NCBI RefSeq assembly: GCF_014202645.1
Contig: NZ_JACHHG010000004.1
Location: 1 to 64,000, forward strand
Length of the DNA: 64,000 nucleotides
Direction of reading: 5' to 3'
Origin: Deinobacterium chartae
Lineage (GTDB): Bacteria > Deinococcota > Deinococci > Deinococcales > Deinococcaceae
Part shown: positions 20,164 to 29,855 of the stretch, in pieces
Position numbering within the stretch: position 1 is the first letter of the stretch
Layout: each line of letters starts with the position of its first letter
Position numbers and translations under genes: made by a program
The notes under the pieces: generated by a model
Told to the model about the DNA's origin: nothing
The model's database searches: none
The model's input: the letters and a program-made list of their open reading frames with translations, nothing else

Positions 20164-20994
20164 TTACCCGGCGGGCTGCACGAACAGCGGCAGCTCCGAG
20201 GAGGCCATCAGGCCTGCCGCCTCGGCGCGGCGAAACAGTTCGCGTACGGCGCGCTCGCCCTCGTCACCCACGTCCAGGCTGAAATCGTTGACGTACAAGT
20301 CGATATGGGCCTGCATCACCGCGTCTTCCATCTCGAGGGCGTGCTGGCGGATGTAGGCCTTGGGCTCCTGCGGGTGCGCGTAGGCGTACTCCAGCGAGGC
20401 GCGCACCGCCCGGTTGAGGGCCCACTGGGTTGGCTGAGGCAGGTCGCGCCGTACCAAAATGGCGCCCAGCGGCAGCGGCAGTCCGGTCTCGGCCTCCCAC
20501 CAGGCACCGAGGTCCAAGAACTTGCTCAGCCCGTGCTGCGGGTAGGTGAAGCGCGACTCGTGAATGATCAGTCCTGCGTCCATCTCGCCGCGCGCCACGG
20601 CGGGCATGATCTCGTCGTAGCGCATGCGGGTGACGATGGCCCCCGGGTGTGAGAGCTTGAGCAGCAGTTCGGCGGTGGTCAGGGCTCCCGGTGAGGCCAC
20701 GCGTTTGCCCTCGAGGCTCGCCAGGGGTTCGCGCGTGACCACCAGCGGACCCACGCCGCGCCCGAGCGCGCCTCCTGCGCGCAAGGCCACGTACTGTTCG
20801 CGCAGGTCGCCGTAGGCGCGGTACGAGATCTTGGTCATGGGCAGTTTGCCCTGGCGGGCCCACTGGTTGAGGGTTTCGACGTCCTCGAGGATTTCGTGCA
20901 CGGGGAGCGGCGAGGGAACCCGTCCGTGGGCTAGGGCATAGAAGATGAACGTGTCGTTGGGGCAAAACGAGTAGCCGAGCTCGAGGACGTGCAT
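20164..20994 (-). CDS. mqnD: 1,4-dihydroxy-6-naphthoate synthase (futalosine pathway)
   Basis: A 276-residue periplasmic-binding-protein-fold lyase that releases 1,4-dihydroxy-6-naphthoate from cyclic dehypoxanthine futalosine in menaquinone synthesis. The N-terminal LELGYSFCPNDTFIFYAL and the LGAILVRRDL and HESRFTY segments match the family. Menaquinone is the respiratory quinone of Deinococcus. The ATG at 20994 is 6 nt after TAATCT with no Shine-Dalgarno. No other mqn gene is in the window. Confidence 0.93.
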   Translation of the reverse strand: MHVLELGYSFCPNDTFIFYALAHGRVPSPLPVHEILEDVETLNQWARQGKLPMTKISYRAYGDLREQYVALRAGGALGRGVGPLVVTREPLASLEGKRVASPGALTTAELLLKLSHPGAIVTRMRYDEIMPAVARGEMDAGLIIHESRFTYPQHGLSKFLDLGAWWEAETGLPLPLGAILVRRDLPQPTQWALNRAVRASLEYAYAHPQEPKAYIRQHALEMEDAVMQAHIDLYVNDFSLDVGDEGERAVRELFRRAEAAGLMASSELPLFVQPAG

Positions 20995-21000
20995 GAATTC

Positions 21001-21006
21001 AGATTA
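21001..21006 (-). promoter_or_regulatory. -10 box of leaderless mqnD
   Basis: TAATCT on the minus strand, 6 nt before the ATG. Confidence 0.55.
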
Positions 21007-21023
21007 CTCCGGCTAAGGATACC

Positions 21024-21107
21024 TTGACAGCCTGCCGGTTGCAGTGGGATGCCTGAGATCCAACATCGATTATTCGAATCTAACGGGTTGCACAGGCAGT
21101 CTGTCAA
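21024..21107. repeat. 84-bp element with near-perfect 13-bp inverted ends
   Basis: TTGACAGCCTGCC (21024-21036) and GGCAGTCTGTCAA (21095-21107) are inverted copies that match at 12 of 13 positions. The interior is AT-richer than the genome and has no ORF. GATACC occurs just before it (21018-21023) and again at 21125-21130. It could be a small non-autonomous mobile element remnant or simply a long hairpin. Confidence 0.35.
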
Positions 21108-21182
21108 AAACAAAAGATTCGATAGATACCTCTTGGTTTTGATTGGTTTAAAAAGTTTATTTTTATAGATTTATATTGATTT

Positions 21183-21398
21183 CACGAGGCGATGATGGTG
21201 GAGCCCACCGAGACCGAGAGCCTCGAGACGCTGAACCGTTTCCTGGCGGTGATGGGCGAGATCTTGCAAAAAGCGCAGGAGCCCGGGTACCTCCAGGGAG
21301 CGCCGTACACCACCCCGGTGCGCCGCCTCGACGAGGTGATGGCGGCGCGGCACCCGCTCCTGTCCTACCGGGCCCTCGAGGCGCACTACGAACCCTGA
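21183..21398 (+). pseudogene. gcvPB: C-terminal remnant of glycine dehydrogenase subunit 2 (gcvPB)
   Basis: The frame reads HEAMMVEPTETESLETLNRF... and ends ...APYTTPVRRLDEVMAARHPLLSY, matching the C-terminal end of the GcvPB/P-protein P-subunit (PTETESKETLD and TPVRRLDE). About 70 of the roughly 480 residues remain. Homology stops abruptly at HEA: upstream there is an in-frame TGA and an AT-rich sequence unlike the genome (TTTAAAAAGTTTATTTTTAT). The catalytic lysine region is gone, so no enzyme can result. It is a decayed gene or a fragment left by a rearrangement. Confidence 0.75.
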
Positions 21399-21455
21399 GC
21401 GTTCAAACCGCGTTCATGCCCTGCGGGCTACCGTTTGGGTCAGGAGGATGACCGC

Positions 21456-21924
21456 ATGGACCTGAGCCTCTTTAAAAGCGGATTCGACGCCGCGATCCTG
21501 CGCGAGGCGAGCGCTCGGGACCTCGAGGAGGTTCTGGCGGCGCTGGTGCGCGCGCCTTCGTTGGGCAACGCCCAGCCCTGGCGTGTGCGCACGTGGCGCA
21601 GCGAGCTCGAGTTGAGCCTGAACCTCGAGGCGACCGGCATCCAGCTGGACCCCGGGGACCGCGCCAGCCTGCTGGCCCTGGGGGATGCCGCCGAAAACGC
21701 GGTGCTGGCCGCACATGCCCGCGGGTACCGCGTGCACCTCGAGCTGAGAGCCCAGCCCCCATTGGCCCTGCGGTTACGCCTGGGAGCCCCGAGTGCGCGC
21801 AGCGGCCTCGGGGCGCAGGCCCCTGTCCGAGACGGTGATCCGCACGCCCCTCGAGGCGGACGAAACTCCGCTGCAGCAACGCGAAGTCTTGCAGGACGTA
21901 CGCAAAAAAACCCGCATCGGCTGA
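21456..21924 (+). pseudogene. Broken nitroreductase-like gene
   Basis: The first 105 or so residues (VLAALVRAPSLGNAQPWRVRTW then SLLALGDAAENAVLAAHARGYRVHLEL) resemble the N-terminus of nitroreductase-like flavoproteins. From about 21785 the protein-like pattern moves to another forward frame that ends at the TGA 21922-21924, while the original frame runs on as low-complexity sequence to 22022. The flavin-binding C-terminal half is missing. AGGAGG precedes the ATG at 21456. A frameshift plus deletion is likely. It lies next to the gcvPB remnant, so the whole stretch is decaying. Confidence 0.55.
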
Positions 21925-21937
21925 TGGCCGACGCGGG
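21904..21937 (-). terminator. Terminator of the ABC exporter operon
   Basis: On the minus strand an 11-bp stem with one mismatch (21911-21937) is followed by seven T residues (21910-21904). Confidence 0.85.
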
Positions 21938-21958
21938 TAGCACGAATGGGGCCTGGGT

Positions 21959-22888
21959 TCAGTCCAGCACGTCGCGCCGGAACCAGACCAGCCAGAACAG
22001 CAGGCCGAACACGGCTGCGTAGACCAGCGCGACCTCCACCGACCACGTGACACTCGACCACGAGAAATCGAAGAAGCTCTGCGCGGGTGTTTCGTCCAGG
22101 AACTGCCCCAGGCCCTGCCCGGCAAAAGCGCTGCCCAGGTTCAGGTTGGGTGTCAGGAAGTAGCGTGGCACCTCCTGCGACAGCGACTGAATGCGCAGGA
22201 ACTGAAAGGCTGCGTTGAGGGCATTGACCCGCTCGAGCTGGGTCAACACCGACAGGCGCACGACCTGCTCGAGCAGGCCGGGCAGCAGCACCGTGGCGAT
22301 CAAGGACATCGCCGGCGAGGCGATCAGCGAGGACAGCAGGAACGAGAGCAGCAGCGGGGCCGCACACACCACCCACTGCAGCGCGTACAGGGCGATCAGC
22401 TCACCCCAGCGCGCCTCGAGGCCCATCTCGACGCCGCCAAACAGCGTGAACTGGGCGATCAGGCCCAGCAGCGCGTTGCTGAGGCCGCTGAGCAGCAGCA
22501 GGGCACCCAGGATCAGCATGCCGGCCCCGAACTTGCCGGCGAGCACCTGAAAGCGCCTGGGTTGCGCGGTCAGGATCACCTTCCACATGCGGTAGCCGCG
22601 TTCCTCACCGATCAGAAAGCTGCCGGTGATGGCCGCGATCGGGAGCAGCAGCAACTGCAGCGTGCCGCCCAGGTTGTTGCGGGCGAGGCCGTAGGCCGTA
22701 CCCAGCTGACTGACCACCGTGTCCACCAGGTTCTGCTGGTCAAAGGCGCTGTCTCCCACGCGGGTGTAGGCGATGTAGCCGATCAGCAGCTGGATCAGGG
22801 GCACGATCAGGCCCAGCAGGCCCAGGATCAGCCAGAAGCGTTTCTTGAAGCGCGCCTTGCGCACTTCGGCCAGCATCACCCCGATCAC
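21959..22888 (-). CDS. ABC-2 type transporter permease
   Basis: A 309-residue membrane protein with about six hydrophobic segments (FWLILGLLGLIVPLIQLLIGYIA at the N-terminus, then a large periplasmic loop with NLGSAFAGQGLGQF, and a final VALVYAAVFGLLFWLVW helix), typical of the ABC-2/NatB permease class. The GTG at 22888 overlaps the ATPase stop (GTGA). Together with the next gene it forms a two-component exporter. The exported substrate is unknown. Confidence 0.88.
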   Translation of the reverse strand: MIGVMLAEVRKARFKKRFWLILGLLGLIVPLIQLLIGYIAYTRVGDSAFDQQNLVDTVVSQLGTAYGLARNNLGGTLQLLLLPIAAITGSFLIGEERGYRMWKVILTAQPRRFQVLAGKFGAGMLILGALLLLSGLSNALLGLIAQFTLFGGVEMGLEARWGELIALYALQWVVCAAPLLLSFLLSSLIASPAMSLIATVLLPGLLEQVVRLSVLTQLERVNALNAAFQFLRIQSLSQEVPRYFLTPNLNLGSAFAGQGLGQFLDETPAQSFFDFSWSSVTWSVEVALVYAAVFGLLFWLVWFRRDVLD

Positions 22889-23793
22889 GCGCGCACCCCG
22901 GTCATGGCGCCCACCGGCGCGGGCCCAGCACCCACCACCCGCAGGTACACGGTCTCGAGCGACTCCACGTCGGGCCGCAGGCCCAGCAGCGGCACCCCGG
23001 CCCCGACCAGCAGCGGTGCCACCCGCTCGAGGTGCGCGTGAGGCAGCGTGACGCTTAAGGTGCTGCCCCGAATTTCGGTAGCGGCCACCCACGGCTGCTC
23101 GGACAGCAGCGAACGGGCCCGCTCGGGCTGCGGGGTGTCGATCACCACGCTGAGCGCCTCGGCTCCGAGCTGCTCGAACAGTTCGCGCACCGCGCCGTCG
23201 GCCTTCAGGCGGCCTTTGTGAATGATCAGCACGCGGGGGGCGAGCTTTTCCACCTCGGACAGGATGTGGCTGGAGAGCAGCACGGTCACCCCGTCGTGCG
23301 CGATGTCGCGGATCAGCTCGCGCATCTCGGCCACGCCCTGCGGATCGAGGCCGTTGGTGGGCTCGTCGAGCAGCAGCAGTTCGGGCTCGTTCATCAGCGT
23401 GCGCGCCAGCCCAAGCCGCTGGCGCATGCCCTGCGAGTACGCCGCGACCCGCTGGTGGCGGCGTTCGCCGAGGCCCACCCGCTCGAGGGCCGGAAGGGCC
23501 ACCCGCTGGGGCAGTCCGGCCAGCGACGCGGCGTAGCGCAGGTTCTCGAGGCCCGACAGGTACGGGTAAAAAGAGGGTTCCTCGATCATGGCGCTCATGC
23601 GGCCCGTGTGGACGATGCTGCCGCTACTGGGGCGGATCAGCCCGGCGACCATGCGCATGGTGGTGGTCTTGCCCGCTCCGTTGGGGCCGAGGAAACCCAC
23701 GATCTCGCCGCGGCGCAGCGTGAAGCTCACGTCCGTGACGGCCTCGAAGCCGCCGAAACGTTTGCTCACGCCCTGTAGTTCGAGTGCGTTCAT
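22885..23793 (-). CDS. ABC-2 type transporter ATP-binding protein
   Basis: A 302-residue ATPase. Walker [10 protein letters not shown], the signature [12 protein letters not shown], Walker [16 protein letters not shown] and the H-loop SSHILSE are all present. A C-terminal extension of about 90 residues is typical of drug/antimicrobial-peptide exporter ATPases (CcmA/BcrA-like). The ATG at 23793 lies 6 nt after TATGGT, with AGGAG in the gap, so either leaderless or normal initiation is possible. An in-frame ATG at 23829 is not used. Confidence 0.92.
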   Translation of the reverse strand: MNALELQGVSKRFGGFEAVTDVSFTLRRGEIVGFLGPNGAGKTTTMRMVAGLIRPSSGSIVHTGRMSAMIEEPSFYPYLSGLENLRYAASLAGLPQRVALPALERVGLGERRHQRVAAYSQGMRQRLGLARTLMNEPELLLLDEPTNGLDPQGVAEMRELIRDIAHDGVTVLLSSHILSEVEKLAPRVLIIHKGRLKADGAVRELFEQLGAEALSVVIDTPQPERARSLLSEQPWVAATEIRGSTLSVTLPHAHLERVAPLLVGAGVPLLGLRPDVESLETVYLRVVGAGPAPVGAMTGVRA

Positions 23794-23799
23794 GCTCCT

Positions 23800-23805
23800 A
23801 CCATA
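23800..23805 (-). promoter_or_regulatory. -10 box of the ABC exporter operon
   Basis: TATGGT on the minus strand, 6 nt before the ATPase ATG. Confidence 0.45.
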
Positions 23806-23910
23806 AGCGAGCGGGAGACCGGAGGGCATACCTCGGGGGGCCTACTCCCGGCTATAGAGGATAGGCGGAGCATCGTTCCCCCGGACAGAATGATGCGTGG
23901 CCCCGCGGCC

Positions 23911-23916
23911 TACAAT
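23911..23916 (+). promoter_or_regulatory. -10 box of leaderless rarA
   Basis: TACAAT lies 6 nt before a GTG start codon. Confidence 0.55.
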
Positions 23917-23922
23917 GAAGAC

Positions 23923-25218
23923 GTGACCCTCTTCGATCCTCCTGCTCCGCTGGCCGAACGCCTGCGCCCCCGCACCCTCGAGGAGGTGGTGGGGCAACAG
24001 CACCTGCTGGGTCCCGGTCGTCCGTTGCGCCGCATGGTCGAGCGCGGCCAGCTCTCCTCGCTGATTCTGTGGGGTCCGCCCGGCGTGGGCAAGACCACCC
24101 TGGCCCGACTGCTTGCCGGCACGGTGCGCGCGCAGTTCGTGCCGCTCTCGGCGGTCACGGCGGGGGTGAAAGAAATCCGCGAGACCGTGGCCAAGGCCGA
24201 ACTGGCCCGCGCGCGCGGCGAACGCACGCTGCTGTTTCTCGACGAGATCCACCGCTTCAACAAATCCCAGCAAGACGCCCTGCTGCCGCACGTGGAAAGC
24301 GGCCTGCTCACCCTGATCGGGGCCACCACCGAAAACCCCTCGTTCGAGGTGAACCCGGCCCTGCGCTCGCGCGCACGCACGCTGGTGCTGCACCCCCTCG
24401 AGGAAGAGGACCTGTTGGGCCTGCTCACCCGCGCCCTGGAGGATCCGCGCGGCCTGCCGGGCGTGCAGGCCGAGCCCGAAGCGCTCACCACCCTGGCGCG
24501 CCTCGCCGACGGGGACGCTCGCCGCGCCCTGGGTGCACTCGAGGTGGCCGCGCAGATCGCGCAGCCCATCACGGCCGAAACCGCTCTCGAGGCGCTGGGC
24601 AGCCATCTGCCCGCCATGGACAAGCACGGCGAGGATTTTTACAACCTGATCTCGGCGCTGCACAAGTCGGTGCGCGGATCGCACCCGGACGCGGCCCTGT
24701 ACTGGCTGGCACGCATGGTGGCCGGCGGGGCCGATCCGCTGTACGTCGCGCGCCGGGTGGTGCGCATGGCCGCCGAGGACATCGGGCTGGCCGATCCCAA
24801 TGCGCTGAAGCTGTGCATCGCCGCGCAGCAGACCGTGGAGTTCCTGGGCAGCCCCGAGGGCGATCTGGCGTTGGCCGAGGCGGTGGTATACCTCGCGCTG
24901 GCTCCCAAGTCGAACTCGGTCTACACCGCCTGGAAGCGGGTGCTCGGCGAGGTCCGCGAGGGGGCGCAGCACCCGGTACCGCTGCACCTGCGCAACGCGC
25001 CGACCGGGATGATGCGCGGGCTGGGATACGGCAAGGGTTATGCGTACTACTTCGACGACCCCGAGGGCAGCTTCCGGCAGAGCTACCTGCCCGACGCCCT
25101 CGAGGGGCGCAGCTTCTACCACGCGACCGGCGAGGGCTGGGAAGAGCGGGTGCGCGGACGCCTCGAGGCGCTGCGTCGCGCGCACGGTGAGGCAGCGCCG
25201 GAGGCAGAGGAGCGCTGA
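23923..25218 (+). CDS. rarA: Replication-associated recombination ATPase RarA (MgsA)
   Basis: A 431-residue AAA+ ATPase related to the clamp-loader family that acts at stalled replication forks and binds SSB. The N-terminal [22 protein letters not shown], Walker [10 protein letters not shown], Walker [17 protein letters not shown] and the sensor [19 protein letters not shown] are diagnostic. The GTG at 23923 is supported by the TACAAT box 6 nt upstream; the ORF extension to 23890 crosses that box and is rejected. Confidence 0.95.
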   Translation: MTLFDPPAPLAERLRPRTLEEVVGQQHLLGPGRPLRRMVERGQLSSLILWGPPGVGKTTLARLLAGTVRAQFVPLSAVTAGVKEIRETVAKAELARARGERTLLFLDEIHRFNKSQQDALLPHVESGLLTLIGATTENPSFEVNPALRSRARTLVLHPLEEEDLLGLLTRALEDPRGLPGVQAEPEALTTLARLADGDARRALGALEVAAQIAQPITAETALEALGSHLPAMDKHGEDFYNLISALHKSVRGSHPDAALYWLARMVAGGADPLYVARRVVRMAAEDIGLADPNALKLCIAAQQTVEFLGSPEGDLALAEAVVYLALAPKSNSVYTAWKRVLGEVREGAQHPVPLHLRNAPTGMMRGLGYGKGYAYYFDDPEGSFRQSYLPDALEGRSFYHATGEGWEERVRGRLEALRRAHGEAAPEAEER

Positions 25219-25235
25219 GTCCGCGCAGGCTGCAG

Positions 25236-25270
25236 CGAGAAGGGCGGGGGCGTTGCCCCCGCCCTTCTCG
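25236..25270. terminator. 16-bp hairpin between convergent rarA and the sugar permease gene
   Basis: A perfect 16-bp stem (25236-25251 / 25255-25270) with a GTT loop and no U-tract on either strand. Confidence 0.65.
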
Positions 25271-25281
25271 CCCGAAAGGGT

Positions 25282-26139
25282 TTAGCCCTTGACCGAACCG
25301 GCCAGCAGGCCCTGCACGAAGTAGCGGCCCAGCAGGATGTAGACCACCAGGGTGGGCAGCGCGGCCAGCACCGCGCCGGCCATCTGCACCTCGTAGTGGC
25401 TGATCAGGCCCTGGCCCAGTCCCTGGAGCGCTACGGTCACCGGCTGGGTGGCGGGCGAGGTCAGGGTCACGGCGAACAGGAACTCGTTCCAGATCGAGGT
25501 GAACTGCCAGATGCACACCACCACGAAGCCGGGCAGCGAAAGCGGGAACAGGACCCAGCGGTAGATGCCCAGCAGGCCCGCGCCGTCGATCTTGGCGGCC
25601 TCGATCAGCGCGTCCGGTACGCCCGCGTAGTAGTTGCGGAAGATCAGGGTGGTGATCGGAATGCCGTAGACGATGTGCACCAGGATCAGCGCCCACAGGC
25701 TGCCGGCCAGCCCGATCGACTGCAGGAACTGGAACAGCGGAATCAAGATCGCCTGGTACGGGATGAACATGCCGAACAGCAGCAGCGTGAACAGCGTGTC
25801 CGCGCCCTTGAACTTCCACTTGGACAGCACGTAGCCGTTCATCGAGCCCAGCAGCGCCGAGAGCACCGTGGCGGGCAGGGCCAGCAGCAGCGAGTTCAGC
25901 AGGCCGCCCTTGAGAGCGCCAAAGGCCTCGAGGTAGGCTGCCAGGGTAGGGGCCTGCACCGGGGCAAAAGCGCCGCTCTGCGAGACCTCCTCGAAGCTCT
26001 TGAGCGAGGTGTTGAGCGCCACGTACACCGGCAGGACGAACGCGAGGGTGAGCAGCACCAGCACCGCGTACAGCAGCACCCTCGAGGGCACGATGGGCTT
26101 GCGGGTCGTGGGGTGGACGGAAGCAGCCTGAGCGGTCAT
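25282..26139 (-). CDS. Carbohydrate ABC transporter permease (MalG-like)
   Basis: A 285-residue inner-membrane permease with six predicted helices. The EAA loop that docks the ATPase is [20 protein letters not shown]. It pairs with the MalF-like permease upstream, whose stop it overlaps by four bases (ATGA). No dedicated ATPase gene is in the operon, so a shared MsmX/UgpC-type ATPase encoded elsewhere is likely. Confidence 0.93.
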   Translation of the reverse strand: MTAQAASVHPTTRKPIVPSRVLLYAVLVLLTLAFVLPVYVALNTSLKSFEEVSQSGAFAPVQAPTLAAYLEAFGALKGGLLNSLLLALPATVLSALLGSMNGYVLSKWKFKGADTLFTLLLFGMFIPYQAILIPLFQFLQSIGLAGSLWALILVHIVYGIPITTLIFRNYYAGVPDALIEAAKIDGAGLLGIYRWVLFPLSLPGFVVVCIWQFTSIWNEFLFAVTLTSPATQPVTVALQGLGQGLISHYEVQMAGAVLAALPTLVVYILLGRYFVQGLLAGSVKG

Positions 26140-27044
26140 GAACGGGCCTCCCGTCTGGCGTTGGAGATCAGGTACGGAATGACGATGACGGCGGCGAGCA
26201 GCAGCATCACCGTGGCGATGGCAGCGCCGCGCGAGTACAGGTCCTGCTTGAAGGTCGCGACGTACATGTACAGGCCGGGCACGTCGGTGGCGTAGCCCGG
26301 TCCGCCGCCGGTCATCACGAAGATCAGGTCAAAGACCTTCAGCGAGGTGTGGACCAGGATCACGGCGGCGCTCACCGTGATCGGCGTCAGCTGCGGCAAG
26401 ATGATGAAGCGGTAGATCTGCGGCTCGGTGGCGCCGTCCACGCGGGCGGCCTCGGACAGCTCTTCGGGAATGGCGCGCAGGCCCGCGAGGTACATGGCCA
26501 TCACGTAGCCGGACATCTGCCAGATCGCGGTGATGATCAGGGCGTACAGCGCCAGACGCGGGTTGGTGATCCAGCTGCCGTTCTCGCCGCCGGCGTTCCA
26601 GATCCAGCGCCATACCGTGCCGGTCACGACCAGCGACAGGGCCATGGGGAACAAGAAGGCGTTGCGCCACAGCCCCTCGAGGCGTACCCGCTGGTTGACC
26701 AGCAGGGCGAGGCCCAGCCCCAGCGCCAGGCTGCCGGCCACGAACAGCACCGTGAAGATGGCGGTGTTGATGAGGTCGGCCTGGAAGCGCTCGAGGGCAA
26801 ACAGGTCCAGGTAGTTCTTGAGGCCGACGAAGGTCGCCTGGGGAACCCCCAGCCAGTTGGCCTCGGCCATCATGCCGAACAGGTCGCTGACGTTCACCAG
26901 CGACAGGCCCACCGTGCGGGCGATGAACAGGTACACGAACACTGCCGTCGCGATCAGGGACGGCAGGATCAAGAGCACCGCGCCCAGGTGGTCCGCCGTC
27001 AGGCGCCGCCTGCGCCGTGGGGGCTTGGAAAGGGTAGCGGTCAA
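26136..27044 (-). CDS. Carbohydrate ABC transporter permease (MalF-like)
   Basis: A 302-residue permease with about six helices and the EAA loop [20 protein letters not shown]. The start is TTG at 27044, 7 nt after AAAGGAG. An Arg-rich cytoplasmic N-terminus ([14 protein letters not shown]) fits the positive-inside rule. It follows the binding-protein gene after a 160-nt gap that contains a terminator, so permeases are probably made in lower amounts than the binding protein. Confidence 0.93.
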   Translation of the reverse strand: MTATLSKPPRRRRRLTADHLGAVLLILPSLIATAVFVYLFIARTVGLSLVNVSDLFGMMAEANWLGVPQATFVGLKNYLDLFALERFQADLINTAIFTVLFVAGSLALGLGLALLVNQRVRLEGLWRNAFLFPMALSLVVTGTVWRWIWNAGGENGSWITNPRLALYALIITAIWQMSGYVMAMYLAGLRAIPEELSEAARVDGATEPQIYRFIILPQLTPITVSAAVILVHTSLKVFDLIFVMTGGGPGYATDVPGLYMYVATFKQDLYSRGAAIATVMLLLAAVIVIPYLISNARREARS

Positions 27045-27165
27045 GAGGAACTCCTTTCAAAAAATGAACCGTTGCCGGCGGTGGATTGTCAGCGGGAGGG
27101 AGACGCCCTGAACATATGCCTCGCCCTGCTCGCTGTCAACCGATCGGTCGCTGGCAACCGGCAGC

Positions 27166-27197
27166 AAAACGGGACGGCCCTTCAAGGAGCCGTCCCG
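27166..27197 (-). terminator. Partial terminator between binding-protein and permease genes
   Basis: On the minus strand a 9-bp stem CGGGACGGC / GCCGTCCCG with a 10-nt loop is followed by TTTT (27169-27166). It sits 8 nt after the binding-protein stop. Confidence 0.7.
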
Positions 27198-27204
27198 CCG
27201 TGGA

Positions 27205-28461
27205 TTACCGCGCGCCGAGGCTCTTGGCCTGCTGCTCGAGGCGGGTGGCCGTGGCGTTCACATCGCCCTTTTGCAAGAAGACCCCCATCTCGTCGTTGAT
27301 GGCGCTCGCAAAGCTCTCCTTGACCGCGCTGCCGTGGGCGATCGAGGGAACGAGCTGGTCCTTGGCGAAGTCTTTCATGGTGCGCTGGCCGATCGGATCG
27401 AACAGCTTGGGGTTGCAGTCGGTGCGGGCGCAGATCGAGCCCTTCTTGACGTTGAAAGCTTCCTGACCGGCCTTGGAGCCCAGCGCTTCGAGCCACACCT
27501 TGCCGTTGGCGACGTTCTTGGCCTTGGCAGGCAGGCCGAAGGTGTCGGTGATGATCATGAAGCTGCCCGTAGTGCCCGGAGCCGGGACCGAGGAGAATTC
27601 CTTGTCGGCGGTCCACTTGTTGGCCTGGAAGTAACCCTTGGCCCAGTCGCCCATGATGGTGAAGGCGGCCTTGCCGTTGAGTACCAGACCGGCGGCCTGA
27701 TCCCAGCCCAGCGCGGTGCTGTCCTTGTTGGTGTAGGAGAGCATGCGCTTGGTGTCCTCGAGGGCCTTCTTGACCTTGGCGTCGGTCCAGGCGACCTTGC
27801 CGGTCACCAGATCGCGGTAGAACTTGGGTCCGCCGGCGGCCACCAGGTTGTTCTCGAACAGCATGGTGATCTGCCAGTTGCCCTGGCTGCCCAGAGCCAG
27901 CGGGGTTACGCCGGCCTTCTTGAGCTTCTCGGCGGCAGCGAAGAACTCGGCCATGGTCTTGGGCGGCTTGACGCCGGCCTTGTCGAGAACGGCCTTGTTG
28001 TAGTAGAGCACGTTGCCGCGGTGCACGTTCACCGGGACGGCGTAGTACTTGCCGCCGCTTTGCACCATCTCCTGCAGGTCCTTGGGAATGACCTTCTCCC
28101 AGCCCTGCGACTTCCAGACGTCGGAGATGTCGGCCATCAGGCGGCCCCGCACCCACTGGTCGATCAGCTCGGCGCCGCCGTGGACCTGGAACGAGTCCGG
28201 CGGATTGCCGCCCAGCATGCGGGTCTTGAGGACGGCCTTGGCGTTGGTGCCCGCACCGCCGCCGACCGTGGCGTTGATGATCTCAAGCTTGGGGTTGTCC
28301 TTCTGGATCACGCCGTAGATGGCCTTGAGGCCGTCGGCTTCACCGCCGGCGGTCCACCACGAGAAGATCTCGAGTTTGCCGGTAGCGTTGGCGGCCTGGG
28401 CGACGAGGCCCAGGGTGACGAGGCCCAGGGCGGTGGCTGCGAGGGTCGTGCGCTTTTTCAT
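27205..28461 (-). CDS. Carbohydrate ABC transporter substrate-binding protein
   Basis: A 418-residue periplasmic sugar-binding protein (family 1 solute-binding). The signal peptide [20 protein letters not shown] ends near AQAANA; no lipobox cysteine is seen, so the protein is soluble. The mature start [17 protein letters not shown] is typical of glucose/mannose or oligosaccharide binders. The start overlaps the ROK regulator stop (ATGA). AAAGGAG is the ribosome site. The likely sugar is not certain. Confidence 0.93.
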   Translation of the reverse strand: MKKRTTLAATALGLVTLGLVAQAANATGKLEIFSWWTAGGEADGLKAIYGVIQKDNPKLEIINATVGGGAGTNAKAVLKTRMLGGNPPDSFQVHGGAELIDQWVRGRLMADISDVWKSQGWEKVIPKDLQEMVQSGGKYYAVPVNVHRGNVLYYNKAVLDKAGVKPPKTMAEFFAAAEKLKKAGVTPLALGSQGNWQITMLFENNLVAAGGPKFYRDLVTGKVAWTDAKVKKALEDTKRMLSYTNKDSTALGWDQAAGLVLNGKAAFTIMGDWAKGYFQANKWTADKEFSSVPAPGTTGSFMIITDTFGLPAKAKNVANGKVWLEALGSKAGQEAFNVKKGSICARTDCNPKLFDPIGQRTMKDFAKDQLVPSIAHGSAVKESFASAINDEMGVFLQKGDVNATATRLEQQAKSLGAR

Positions 28462-29753
28462 ACGGACTCCTTTGGGGAGGGAAATGCCGGAAGGGTGGGA
28501 GAGCTGACCGGACGTGACAGGCTGGGCGGTGGTGCGCGCCCGCCCTGTGCGCGCGCGGCGCGTGCCACACCGGTCAGGTGGGCCAGCCAGCGTGGGGTGA
28601 AGAGGGCGTCGAGCAACAGCGAGACCGAGCCGAGCAGCCCGGCGTCGGCACCCAGGGTCGAGGCCGAGATGCGCACCGATTCACGGTTGATGCGCAGCGT
28701 GCGCCGCAGCGCGACCTCGCGGGCCGGTTGCAGCAGCGCGTCTCCGGCGGCGGCCAGCTGGCCGCCCAGCACCACGGCCGCCGGGTTGAACAGATTCAGC
28801 AGCGTGGCGATGGCAACGCCCAGGTGCTCGCCGGTTTCGCGCCACACCTCGAGGGCCAGCGGGTCGCCGCTGCGGGCACGGCGCACCAGGTCGCGCACCT
28901 CGAGGCTAAGATCGCCGCTGCGGCTGCGGGCACGTTCGAGCAGCACGTCGGCCGCGGCGTAGCTCTCGAGGCTGCCCGGGTTGCCCGAGCGCCCCGCCGG
29001 GCCCGATTCGTTGATGGAGATATGCCCGATTTCGCCGGCCCCGCCGCGGGCCCCCCGCAGCAGCTGACCGCCGAGCAAGATGCCCGCGCCGATGCCGGTG
29101 GCGACTTTGAGGTAGATCAGGTCGCGTTCGCCGCGCTCGGCGCCGAAGCGGGCCTCGGCGAGGGCGCCCAGGTTGGCGTCGTTCTCGACCAGCACCGGGC
29201 GGCCCAGGCGCCGAGCGAGCTGCTCGGCCACGTTTTCGTCGTCCCAGCCGCGCATGTTGGGGGGCTGAACCACCCGGCCGCTGTGGTGGTCCACCGGACC
29301 GGGAATGCCGATGCCGACCATGGCGACGCTGCCAAGGGGAATGCCGGTGGAGGCGAGCAGGTCCAAACTGGCGCTCTCTACGGCGGCGTAGGTCGCCTGC
29401 GGCCCCTCGAGGACGCTGTGGCTGCGGTCGTTGCGGGCCAGGGTGTGGCCGCGCAGGTCGGTGACGGCGACACTCAGGTGGCGGGCACCCAGGTCCACGG
29501 CCAGCAGGTGGGCGGCGCGTGCTTGCAGGCGCAGCGGTGTGGGCTTGCGTCCGCCGCTGGAGGCGCCGGGGGAGAGTTCGATGACCAGTCCGGCCTCGAG
29601 CAGGTCGGCTACGATCGAGGACACCGCGCTGCGGGACAGTCCGAAACGCCGGGCGAGGTCGGCGCGGGACAGATCGTGCTCCCAAAGGGCACGCAACAGC
29701 ATGAGGGTGTGCTGGACGCGAATAGCGGCCAGATCGAGCGATCCGTCGGACAT
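28458..29753 (-). CDS. ROK-family transcriptional repressor of the sugar operon
   Basis: A 431-residue regulator with an N-terminal winged helix-turn-helix ([24 protein letters not shown]) and a sugar-kinase-like ROK domain ([33 protein letters not shown]). The usual zinc motif of ROK proteins (CxCG..GC between GH and LE) reads [13 protein letters not shown] here, so all three cysteines are missing. A Pro/Ser-rich C-terminal tail reaches the overlap with the binding-protein gene. AGGAGA precedes the ATG at 29753; an in-frame ATG at 29783 lies inside the promoter. Gene order suggests autoregulation and control by the transported sugar. Confidence 0.9.
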   Translation of the reverse strand: MSDGSLDLAAIRVQHTLMLLRALWEHDLSRADLARRFGLSRSAVSSIVADLLEAGLVIELSPGASSGGRKPTPLRLQARAAHLLAVDLGARHLSVAVTDLRGHTLARNDRSHSVLEGPQATYAAVESASLDLLASTGIPLGSVAMVGIGIPGPVDHHSGRVVQPPNMRGWDDENVAEQLARRLGRPVLVENDANLGALAEARFGAERGERDLIYLKVATGIGAGILLGGQLLRGARGGAGEIGHISINESGPAGRSGNPGSLESYAAADVLLERARSRSGDLSLEVRDLVRRARSGDPLALEVWRETGEHLGVAIATLLNLFNPAAVVLGGQLAAAGDALLQPAREVALRRTLRINRESVRISASTLGADAGLLGSVSLLLDALFTPRWLAHLTGVARAARAQGGRAPPPSLSRPVSSPTLPAFPSPKESV

Positions 29754-29772
29754 GGCTTCTCCTGTTTGATCT

Positions 29773-29801
29773 AGGGTACGCATGGCTACTTTGTTTGTCA
29801 A
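29773..29801 (-). promoter_or_regulatory. Consensus-like promoter of the ROK/sugar operon
   Basis: TTGACA (-35, 29801-29796) and TACCCT (-10, 29778-29773) are separated by 17 bp on the minus strand, followed by a short leader with AGGAGA and the ROK ATG. Confidence 0.75.
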
Positions 29802-29815
29802 TACAACGTACAAAG
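29789..29815. promoter_or_regulatory. Likely ROK operator over the -35 box
   Basis: CTTTGT (29789-29794) and ACAAAG (29810-29815) form a 27-bp inverted repeat, with inner TTGT and ACAA arms. ROK/XylR operators in other bacteria are often TTTGT..ACAAA palindromes. It covers the -35 box, which suits a repressor. Confidence 0.5.
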
Positions 29816-29855
29816 ATAACGCTCGTTTACGACTGTATGGTGAAAAAAAGAACAA

